Shown here in pieces: positions 26,593-37,130 of a stretch of 64,000 bases of DNA. Within the stretch, counting starts at the first letter, position 1; each line of letters starts with the position of its first letter. The notes under the pieces are model-generated. The model was not told the DNA's origin, did no database searches, and saw nothing but the letters and a program-made list of their open reading frames with translations. The stretch lies in assembly GCA_013396995.1 (NCBI GenBank), contig VWZP01006004.1, positions 1,513,304 through 1,577,303 on the forward strand, read 5' to 3'. This stretch comes from Dicaeum eximium. Taxonomy: Eukaryota > Chordata > Aves > Passeriformes > Dicaeidae. Both the position numbers and the translations under genes were made by a program.

Positions 26593-29500
26593 CCTCGTAA
26601 AACACAGGCCTGGCAGAAACAATTGATTTTCCTTTTGTGCATTTACATCACTGACCAAACAAAGCAAAAAAATCAATCAGTTTAGATTGATGAAAGGGTT
26701 TCTGTGTCTCTAATTGGAATTACTTCACTAAATAATAACTATTAGTTTATAAAAAAGAGGTTTGATTTCTGGAATTATTGTAAAGATCAATTAGCAAAAA
26801 TTCTATAATTTCTGTTTCCAGAGAAAGAAATGGAACCTCTGCAAAAGCTTTGACTTAGCACAGCAGGGCTCTCTTATTTTCACTTTTTGCTTTCTTGATG
26901 GAAATTATTCACCCAAACCCCCCTGAATTCATTCTGAATTCATTCCATCCCTAGCTGCTCATCAGGAAAGGTTCCTTCCAGCTCAAGATATAACATAATG
27001 AAGGACTGTGAATAAGAGTTGCCTGAACTGAGAAATAAAATATAGGGTATAAAACCCAACAAATCACCCAATCAAAACTGTGTATGAAGGAGGAAAAACT
27101 AGGAAAATGTAGATGTCCTAGATGATGAAATGCTTATCCCTGATTAATCCAGGAGTAAGTTTATCATTCCTGGGACACAACTAGAACAGCTAAAGCCTGT
27201 ATCCTGTGTTTGCAGGCTTTGCATGTTTTGTTTATAATGAAGATAGCTTGTCTTGCAATGCAAGTTAACCCACTTCCATACCCACACCCTGAGCCACTGC
27301 TTAAGCTGATGTAGGAGTCCAGGGAGACCATCAGTAGTCAAATCCAGATCTCCTGAGTCTCATTTCCATGTGATACTGCAAGACTATCCTTCTCTGCAAG
27401 TAACCTGGTTATTTTAATAGGCTTTTTAAAATAGAGAACTGCAAGAATATTCAGGCAGAAATCATAAACCTTATCAGTATGACAGCAATAGCATTAGCAT
27501 GATACAGCTTTACAAGGCAAAAATACTGTCCCATCATCAGGATGGATTTCTGAGACCTGAGCTTCATTTTTCCCTCTCAGGAACCATTTAGCAGTACCAA
27601 ACCATAAAAAAAAAGATATCCTAACACCTAACTTTTTTTTTCTTTTTTTTTCTTGTTTTGTTTGGACTAATATATTGATACTTCTGAATAAATTCTAGTC
27701 TATTCCATTTCCAAGTTGGAGTTTTTCTTGGTGCTCAATAATGTACCTGATTTGCCGTATCTGCCAAAAGGCAGAGCTGCTAAACAAACAAATCCAGGCT
27801 TGACTTGTTCATTAAACTCTCTCTGTTTTCATATCATCCTTTACCAAATGGGAATCCCTTGTGCTATCCCTTTTTTTTTTTTTTTTTCTTTCTGACTGTG
27901 ATATCTGAAGGTTTTTCCTAGGATGTCTTTGTGATAATTTGTCACACATCACCTCATTCAAGAGTCTTGGTCCTAATCCAGAGTCCTCAAGGGTTTTTCC
28001 TCTAATTCAAACCCAGCCTGGACAAAGTAAATAAAGGCAGGATGGCATCAGTTTCCTGAGAAACAACCTGAGGCAGAGGAGAGCTCTGTGTGGGGATTTT
28101 TTGTGGACACAATGATAAGAAGGGACTGGACACCAGGACAGCTCATTGTCCCCCTGTTTCTACACCCCCAAACTTGAGCTCTTTGAGCCTTCCTCTTCCC
28201 ATTCCATCTTCTTTCTTATTTAAACAGCAACCCCAGTCTAATGAGAAAAAGGCTTATTAGATGCTGTTTCTTACGTGTAACCTGTGTCCAGGAAATAATA
28301 CTGAAGATTGTGAGATACTGATGTGTTCTGTCAATATTTGCATTTTATAATTGTTTCTCCAAAGAACTGAGCAGGCAGGACTTCCCTGATGGGGCTGTGG
28401 TCACCTGCCCTGTGACTTGAGGGAAAAGACAGAATATTAATAATGTTCATCTCGGTTCCCTCAGCAGATCATTTACTCTCTCCCTGTTCATTACTCATTT
28501 ATAAATAAAATCTCAGAATGAGTGACTGGAAAGAGCTGGAGGCCAGAGAGAAAGGTGAAGGAAGTTCGCACACCAGCACATCAGACTGGGAGCAAAAAAG
28601 CTCTCTGAAAACCTGTGTCTGTTTGCAAATGCAATAGACCTGTCTCTCAAAGCCAGAGGACTCCAGCTTTATATCACTATAATCAAAAGCAGACTCCAGA
28701 CCATAATCCTTTGAAATTCAGACTCAGCTGTGCAGTCTGCAGGAGCTGAGGGACTGGAGGAAGAGAGCTGAAAAATGCCCTTTTCTACCCTAGATCAACT
28801 CTAGATGATAATGGGGATCATGGAGATGCACTATCTGATCTCCTTAATGGGACTAGTACAGCTCTGTCTTACTTACAGGGCAAAGATAAAAAGCATAGGG
28901 AAACACTGGAGGACACAGAGAAATGCCTGGGAATTGTATTTCAGTGGAAAGGAATTCAGGTAGCATCTTAAAAAGCTACCACTCAACTGTTGGCCAGATT
29001 GCTAATCCATCACAGACAAAAAAAATACATCAGGTTCACTAAAAATGGATTCCTGACAACTTTCCTCAGCACTGGCCTAGAAACATGTGTATGTCCCACT
29101 GCTGAGCTGAGCAGCCCTCACTCACTGTGGTGTAGAATTTGGGGACAGCTGCTGTTTGAACCCTCATGTTTCTGAGATGACTTTTCATCTCCCAGGAGCT
29201 TTGCTGGTCTCTGTTAAGCAAGAGTTTTGTTTAGTCCTCATGGCAGAAATGTGTTACACAGGTCAGAAGTGGCCTGAGTGCAATGAGATGGTGTGTTCTG
29301 CTACACCAATGTATAGTCCTGCTTTTGGCAGCAGCACAAAGCATCTCAAGTAATGGAGTTTGGAAGGATCACCATAACTCAAGTCAAGAATATTGCCCTT
29401 AGAAAATTATTTCAGAGCTCTCACAGCTAGGGAAGAAAAAAAAACAAAAGCAAAGGTATTTTATCCATACATTGTAGCTGAAGAAGCTGAAGAACAGAAA

Positions 29501-31740
29501 GATGAAGCGGGTGGATTCGGATACTCAAAAAGACCTGAAGTCTTCCCTGGTGCCGGCATTGCAAGGGATTTATTAACACTCACCTCATGAAATCCCCAGA
29601 GTTCTCAGACTGGGATCACAGATAACTGACCCTATGTCAAACCTCCTGCTTGCTAAACTTGCTAAAGTTTGCTTCTAAAATAATTTTAAAATGTACATAC
29701 TTAAAAACAGTCCCTTATGAAGGTGGTCATCCCAAAGCTGTTGCAGCCAAGATAAGCTGTGAATGTCAGTCACATCAAAGCAGGGTTGATTTGATCCCAC
29801 AGGGACTTGCTCTGTGCATGTAAGCATGATCTCTAACAGAGGAAAGAGTCAAGGATTCACACAGCTCAGTGGGAACAACTCCCACACCTGACACTGACCC
29901 ATATGGTGGATTATTAAACACTGTGAAGAGCAGGTTTGGGGATGATGCAGGTTAAATACACCACCTGGATGCATAAATGAAAGGACATAAGGGATTTGCT
30001 TGTACAGACAGTGCTATACATATACAGAAAAGGGCCAGGAGTAATCCAGTGGCTTATGGCATTATTTGCCTTTGGGATGTGGATTTACATTCATTCCTCC
30101 AAGCTACTCTTAAAATTCAGACATGGCTAGAAGTCACAAACACTGAAATCTGTTTGCATGGGGTTTTGATTCTGGGGACCTGTGCACTGTAAGCACTGGA
30201 GAAGCCAGGCCTGGCCACCTCCTGGGGCTGCTCAGTGAAAGCCACATACACCAGCTGTGCCCACCCTCTGCAACAGCGCAGGCTTAAATAATTCCACATT
30301 AAAAGCCCATCTAAGCACTGTTTTGCTCTCTGGCTCATTATGCTGTGAACCCTTTGCTCCCATATAGCATTAAGCACATCAACCTGTTGGGTAAAAGCAA
30401 AGATCACCAGTTTTTCTGCATAAGGATAAGGTGATCCTGCAAGCAGCTGTGCATTTGTCAATGGGTGTCTGATACTTAGGTCACAGACCCACTCTAAACA
30501 CTGTGTCCCACTTGGAAAACAAAGCATGACCATTTCTGTCCCTAAACATCTATTTCCAAGGAGCTTTCAAGTTGTTTGCCCATCTTATTTTTGTTACACA
30601 GTGATTTGGTGGTGAGATGGATATGAATATGAAATAATATGAATATGAATTTGCAACTTCTCAGTTGTTAAAACATCCTCCCTCCATTTTAAAGTGTACT
30701 AGATGGGGCATGGAAGACAACAGCTCTTTTGAGTAACTTACACCAGTACTAAGGAAAATTCAAGGTCAAAGCTTTTAAAAAGACAGTACTATTTTTGGAG
30801 CAAGACCAATCACTTATTACTACTATGATTATTATTTTTCATGCAGCTTAGCTTTTCATGAGCTTCTTCTGCCTTCCTGGATAATTCATTTCTTTGTTTA
30901 TTTGTTTTGTTGTGAAAGAGAAGTAGGATTGAAACTGCAGGAGTCTTAGTAAGGGACCACATCAAACCTTCATCCTAAGGTTTCATCCCATCAGCTGAGC
31001 ATCTCCAGCATTGGAATTTAAAAGATCCTCTAGGGACAGCAAGGCAAGCAAGTAGCTGTACCTCCTTGATACACTCTCCCAGACTGCACTAAGCCACTGC
31101 TTTTTAAGGCAAGAATGTCCTTTTCGTAGTTCACAGCTCTGATGGATTTTCTTCCATGGTGCTGTTTGATTCTGTGGCAGTCCCTACCTTTCACACTGCT
31201 TGCCTGTTTCTGCTTTTGCTCTGACAGAAAGATTGCATGCTTGCACCTTTTCAGCTGCAGAGCCTTCAGATCCAATGTAACCTTTCCTTTGTTCATGTAG
31301 AAAGAAGCCAGGAAATTTCTTTGGGAAACCACAAAACAGTTCACTCTCCTCTACCCAGGACAGTCCTCTAACACTATCCAGGCTGCCCCAGAGCACGTGT
31401 AACACACTCTCATCATCCTAGTAGGAAACCAGCAATTTGGCAGGGTGCAGCATGGCCCTCTCATATCAGGCATTTTGAGCTGAAACTTGGGGCTTAAGAG
31501 CAGGCTCAGGGAAGTGCTCAGCTGTGATTATTGGCACTTCAGCCGAGATGGTGCCCTCTGCAAAGCTCACGGCCAAGGGGCAATCTGCATCAACTGCTGG
31601 AGAGGGCAGTGCTCCCTCCCTGCTCAGTGCTTTGCCTCAGGAGCTGGCAGACCTTTGCACTTCAGCAGGCTTCAGCAGGAATGGCCACAATAAGTGTGAT
31701 ATCGTATTGAGAGGAAAGCTGATGCTAAAGTCTTTACAAA
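26593..31740. other. Intergenic, no gene recognised
   Basis: Unique AT-rich sequence with T-rich runs near 27.6 and 27.9 kb. No exon or repeat family was recognised. Confidence 0.6.
27871..27887 (+). repeat. Poly(T) run, 17 bases
   Basis: T17 homopolymer. Another broken T-rich run lies at about 27632-27660. Confidence 0.95.
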
Positions 31741-31810
31741 CCATTGGCTGGGTGAAGGTGTGGGGTAAGAGCTGGAAAGGAGGGATGGGGTCTCCAGACA
31801 CTCTTTAAAA

Positions 31811-32192
31811 TGCTGTTTATTGTACCCTGATGATACAGCAATTCAGGGGTCGTGGGAGACAGAGCCTCATATGCATGTCTAAGCCACCTTAGTTCTGGTT
31901 ACAATGCATTTTATATTTTCCTTTGCTGAGCATCTTAACAACCAATCAATACCTTTTCTATTACCTATAGCTTATCATAACTACTAACATTACCATATTA
32001 ATGTCACTACTATCCAATCACAAAAGTAAGCATGTTACAGTTTAGGCTTGAAGTTATTTTTCAGCTTTTCTTGCAGTGGAAAATTCTTTTTTCTACTCAC
32101 CATATCAGCATTTCTTGTTTGCCCAGGTATCTTTCTCCTTGGTAAAAACATCTCTTGTTTGAGGTGGGCTTATCCTTTGCTCTAAAAAGTCA
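31811..32192 (-). mobile_element. Probable solo LTR on the minus strand (ERVL-like guess), boundaries approximate
   Basis: On the minus strand the signals come in promoter order: two CCAAT-box cores (GATTGG, plus CCAATC at 32014-32019 and 31942-31947), a TATAAA (31915-31910) and an AATAAA (31821-31816). With these edges the element begins TG, ends CA and is flanked by TAAAA (31806-31810 and 32193-32197). That 5-bp duplication is A-rich and could be chance. AATAAA sits only a few bases from the left edge, which is short for a U5, so the real end may lie further left, near a TGGCTGGG at 31745. A minus frame at 32105-32359 runs across the right edge and is not evidence of a gene. ERVL elements usually make 5-bp duplications, hence the tentative class. 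Confidence 0.6.
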
Positions 32193-32197
32193 TAAAA

Positions 32198-34384
32198 TCC
32201 CCATTCCAACTCGATATACCTTTGCCTTCTTAGTTGTCCAGTTAGACTGGAGATCTTAGATCTTATGGAGACCCTCCTCAGGTCTGGGTTCTCTGCCTTG
32301 GCCTGAGCTGCTCCCAGATGCTTTACAGCTGTGTTTTCTGCAGCAGTGCACCTGGACACTTGGATCCTGTGGTTTTTTAAAGAGCCAGCACAGGCATTTG
32401 AATCACAGGCTGAGGAAGCTGCTGGTGCAGAAGCAATACTTGTCTGGGAGTGAGAGAGGGCTGGTGGTAGACAGGAGTGTGGGAATGGGTTTAATTGCTG
32501 AGGTTCCAGAGGAAATTGTCTTCACAGCTGAAGAACCTTCCTGCAGAAAGGTCGATTGGTGACTGTGTTAGATATGCAACATACCTCAGCAAAAGAATCA
32601 TCAAGAACCTTTCATCAAACACATTCAGATGTACATCTCAAAAACATATTTGTAGCAGTTTATTGCAGGTTTTCCAATCTATATTTTCCTCCTTTCTAAC
32701 TTTCTAATTTGAGAGCTAAATCAAATTGCAACATTATCATACCATCTTAACAGCAGAAGTTTTTCTGTCTGTCATATCCACATGATTCTTCTTTCTGCTA
32801 TCTTGTCCTACAATACTGAGTTGAATCCAGGAGACCACTCACTGCTGGATTTTGTTTCCTCAAATAATTGTTCCAGACTGATTTAGTTGTCATTAAACAT
32901 GAACTCAAGATTCCATTCATCTCCCTGTTCAGCAGCAAACCACTTTATGACAACAAAATACTTGTCTAGTGTCCCCAAGGTTTGAATTTTTAGCTCTAAG
33001 ATGAGGATCATGAGAGTCCCTTTGTGCCTTTCTCTGCCTTGTCAGTTTGAACAGTATGGTGTTTGAGATAGGGATTTTCTTTTAGTATGTGTACACATAG
33101 GGACTGTACAGTGACACCAGTTGTCCTAAAACATAAATATTATAGCAAGGATTAACAGTTAATACCATTACATACAATTACATATTCCTTCCTAAAGGAA
33201 AAACACTCCAGAGTATTTCAGGAATTGTGATACAGCTGAATATGAGGCATTGCTTCTTTCTCAAGAAGATACTGAAAAAAAAGGAGTTTATTTCAAACTT
33301 TGTTTTTCCACTATACAGTCTGTGGAAACTGGTAATGGATTAGACAGAGAGTACTGATAAAAGTGACTCTGCCCATCATCTGTTTCTGATCCCTTCTAGA
33401 CAAAGGTTTAGATGCACAGAAAAGGTTGGAGCCAAGACTTGTATGAAGGCAAGATTCCCATATCTCATTCTTCCCCATGAATTTCAGAAGGAACAAACCC
33501 AGTTAAAAGAAAAAACAACAAACAAACAAACAGAAAACCCACACCAACAAAGAAAGGACTATGCAGTGGACATGTGGTAAAAAGAGAAGAATAAGAAAGA
33601 AAGAATAAGAATAAGAATAAGAATAAGAATAAGAATAAGAATAAAGGAAAAAAGCTGCCTGAAATATGGCTGCTCTGTGTTCTTGTGTTATAATTGAAAA
33701 ATCAGAAATTACATAGTAAAGGAGGTGAAGTTTGTGTTCACACTAGTGTACAGAAATTTAAGCCAATTAGCTATGTCTGGGCATCCCATTAATTTTAGAC
33801 AGTCCCTTCTAACAATGTAGTTCAAAGGCTACAGATGGGACATGGAGAAGCAGGAGATTTTGCAGCTGTATGAACAGAAAAAGCTACTTCCTAATTTCCT
33901 GTGAGTTGAGCTGATACTTGTGCATTCTTCTCCACTCTCACAGGCACTAAAGTAGCAAAATCTGGCAGCAAAACAGAGAAACACCTGGACAATATAGTGA
34001 GTTCAAGAAATGAAGAAAAGCATAGCTAAGACTAACAGAGTCTGGTGAAGCAAGGAGCAGCTAGCAAAAACTAAACCAGGCAACAGTTTAGACCAGCTTA
34101 AATCAGGTCTTGTTATTCAGAAAAACTTAAAATCATAAGCCATGATAAAAGGTTACCTTAAAAGTGGATGAAGAGTAGCCTACTCAAAGGAAAGGACAGT
34201 TAATCATTGTCAGTATAGCTGAAATTTAGGAGTAAGTTATTGTTAATTTGTTTATTTCCTTGTCAGGTTTTATTAATTTTTCCTTCTTGTAGAATGACTG
34301 TTTGTTTAGTCATTCAGACCATGTAATTGTGAGCAAGCAAATTACCTAAGTATCAAGTATCATAGCATAACTTCCCCAGCTTTC
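32198..34384. other. Intergenic, simple repeats only
   Basis: Unique sequence containing the (GAATAA)n array. The part next to the LTR, 32193-32360, keeps an open minus frame but shows no known domain. Confidence 0.55.
33587..33644 (+). repeat. (GAATAA)n hexanucleotide microsatellite
   Basis: Seven perfect GAATAA units at 33603-33644, preceded by an imperfect purine-rich lead-in. It follows an AAAC-rich run near 33512-33530. Confidence 0.95.
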
Positions 34385-34545
34385 TCAGGGTAGGCCAGTT
34401 CAAACCCCCTTCCCAAAGCAGGGTCAGCAGGAGCAGCTTACCCAGCACCTGCCCATCACCAGGGATGGAGCCTCTGCAGCCCCTCAGGACAACCTGTTCC
34501 AGGTTTGACCACCCTCACAGTGTCCTTGCAGAACTTACATGCATA
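34385..34545 (-). mobile_element. Old, degraded CR1 LINE remnant
   Basis: The plus strand holds the reverse complement of a CR1 ORF2 end: AGGGATGGAGCCTCTGCAGC, then AACCTGTTCCAGG and TTGACCACCCTCACAGTG. This is the same part of CR1 as in the copy at 45455-45770 (compare AGGGATGGTGACTCCACCAC there) but more diverged. No open frame remains. The edges are approximate. Confidence 0.65.
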
Positions 34546-35260
34546 AATACCTTGCAGTAGAAGAATTTAGGACTGCCCATCATTTTCTGGTCAAAAATTG
34601 CCTTCATGTTCTTCAAGTGTCCTCCATCACAGGATGTAATTATAGAGAAGAAAATTTTCTTCCAAGTTCCTAATTGACACCTGATGTTTCAAATATCTGT
34701 ATCTTCAATCTGATCTCTACTGACTGAGACCAGTGGTCTCCAAGGGAAGAGGGAGGTAGATTTTTGCCAAGGCAGGTTATCCTCTGCCCACCCACAAGTG
34801 CTCCATCTATCCAGCAGCACAATTCACATAAATGAAACTCTCAATATTTAGAGCACCTCATTATCCATTTTCTCTTTTTTATTTCCACTTAATTGAGTTC
34901 ATAAAAATTCCTTGTTTACTTTCTTTTGGTTAGACTAATTATCAACAGAACATAACCATAATTACAGAAAATTACTTCATTGTAGATCAGCTGGATTCTT
35001 TCCTGAAAACGCTATGTAGAGTTCCAGGTTAAAAACAATTCTATCTGTATTTACAGACTACACTGAGCCCCATCAGAATATGTCTGAGGGGGTAAAAGTG
35101 TTTCATTTAGGAGCCAAGATCTGGTTAGGCATTGAATTTTTCGGAGTAGAGCCGAGAGCCTGAACTCCACTTTCATGTCACTCCTCGTGCTCACTGATTT
35201 CCTCCCTGACTGATTCTCCAGGTTCAGAAGGACCTATTCAGGCTGGCTTGAATATAAAAG

Positions 35261-35266
35261 CTATGA
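35261..35266. repeat. Left target-site duplication CTATGA of the solo LTR
   Basis: Perfect 6-bp match to 35722-35727, directly abutting the TG end. Confidence 0.85.
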
Positions 35267-35721
35267 TGTAGCAGTGTGCCTCCTGTTGACAGGGTGACCA
35301 AATTACAATAGAATTTCCAGGTACTCTTTGTCTCTTAAAAAAGGCAAAAACTCCAGAAACTTTTCTTCGAATTTGGTACAGAGACACCTCATAGGACCCT
35401 TTGCTTTCACCTCAAACTTGGGGCTGTTCCATTGGACCAGAGCCAAAAAGTCCCGCCTGAGCCATTGGGTGGAAAAGGGACAGAACAAAAGATTTGATCG
35501 CTTTTTGTGGGGTGCTTAGCAGGAGCAAGGACCTCTTGCCCTGGCACGGTTTTTCTCTGTAAAGAGTTTGTTATTTTGTTTCTTATTAAACCCTTTTGTG
35601 TTTCAAACACCGCCGCAAGAGCCATCCTGCTCCTTTTGAAGCCATCCGGGTAGCTGGGCTATTCCGGGTATGAAGGGATCGCTGAGAGCTCATAAGACCT
35701 GGCTCGAGGCGACACTCTTCA
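35267..35721 (+). mobile_element. Solo LTR of an endogenous retrovirus, 455 bp, 6-bp target duplication
   Basis: The element starts TGTAG and ends TTCA and is flanked on both sides by the same 6 bp, CTATGA (35261-35266 and 35722-35727). An ATTAAA signal lies at 35585-35590, about 130 bp before the right end, as expected for an R-U5 region read on the plus strand. The right third is rich in CpG compared with the surrounding DNA (CGCCGC, TCCGGG twice, CTCGAGGCGAC), which suggests limited CpG decay and a fairly recent insertion. No internal viral region or second LTR is present, so it is a solo LTR left by recombination. Six-base duplications are typical of avian ERVK/alpha- and betaretrovirus-like elements, but the family assignment is inference. 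Short open frames inside it are not genes. Confidence 0.85.
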
Positions 35722-35727
35722 CTATGA
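35722..35727. repeat. Right target-site duplication CTATGA of the solo LTR
   Basis: Perfect 6-bp match to 35261-35266, directly abutting the CA end. Confidence 0.85.
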
Positions 35728-37080
35728 CATTTCATTGATATTACTAATTGATAGCTAATTAACCAACACAAAATAAATGCTTAGACCAACATATCTTCTA
35801 CAAAGGCATCCTTGATGAGAAGGTATCTAGAACAATGAATCTACATGTTCCTTCTTGATGTGGTCCTCTAATATTCCATCATACTCCTAGTACCTTTAAA
35901 TTTTCTTTTCTTCCAAATTTTAATTTATCTGGTCTTATTAGTCTTAAGATTATGTCGATTGATTTTGGAAGTTGGAATTTTGATCCATTGTTAATAGGAA
36001 AGATCAAGCATTGGCTTTCATTTGTAATATAGTATTTTCTGCTAGAATTCTGCAGCTTCTCCTCTGAGGATTTCTTATGGTGTGAGTTGTTTGATTACTG
36101 AAAAGCATTGTTCTTGATATTGCTTCTACTCCTAGAGATGTCTTGCTTCCAATAGCCTGGATCTCTTTGATGGGTTATGACTTGGGCAAGTGAAATGTGC
36201 TCAGCTTCAACCCATACATCTAAGATGACCTGCACCAGGGATCTAAGAAAGGCAGAGCCACTGTTCATAAAAAAAAAGGCAAAAACCTCTTCCCTAATAA
36301 TACCTAAAGAAAGTGATTCTTAATCCCCTCAGTTAACCCATCTTGACTGTTGATGTCTTCACTTCCCTGGTGTAGAGTTACCTCAAAGGGGTCCCTATGA
36401 ATCCCTAGGGATACCTAGATCCCTATGAATCACTGCTAACCACTGACTTGAAAGGCTCAGCTGTCATTTCTCTCTGCTGCTGAAATGAGTTTTCTCACAC
36501 TGTCTTTAACCATTTATTCCACCATCTCTCTGAGCAAAACATTTATCCTACCATCTCTTCTCCTAGACATTAAACACTTGCAGTTCTTCAGAACCACCAA
36601 GAAGGAGAGGTTTTGTTATTATTTTTTTTGTTTCATTTTGTTTTGTAAATGAAGATTTATTGCCTATCTATTATAATCAGTTGGTTCTCAAATCACTGTC
36701 ACCAAGGGCTGGAACTGTCATGTAACTGTCTGGGTAAGAGATGTGTGTGTTCCACTCATCATTCAATGTTGATTTAGGCTTCTGTTTTGTTCTCTGATTG
36801 GGTGACAAACTCATTTCCAAACAAGAGAATGAGTATGGAGGAAGGCCATTCAGGCAGAAGCTCTTTTCTCTTGCACATACCATGCTCTTGGGAAGTGTGC
36901 TGCTACAGAAAACTCTTATCTCAATGTTTTCAGGAAAGTGATGAGGAGTAACCAAGGTAAAACAGCAGATAGACATCCTGATTTAGCTGAGAAAAACTTG
37001 TTACAGAAAGGATTTTACTCATGTTCTTGATATAATATTGGAAATACAGTTTGGCTCCAGCTTTCTCTAGAACAAAACTT

Positions 37081-37130
37081 TTTTGTTTTTTGTTTGTGGG
37101 TTTTTTTGGGTTTTTTTTTTTTTTTTTTTT
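37081..37130 (+). repeat. G/T-rich low-complexity run with T20
   Basis: Only T and G over 50 bp, ending with T20 at 37111-37130. The plus frame 37083-37349 is phenylalanine-rich because of this run and is not a gene. Confidence 0.95.
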
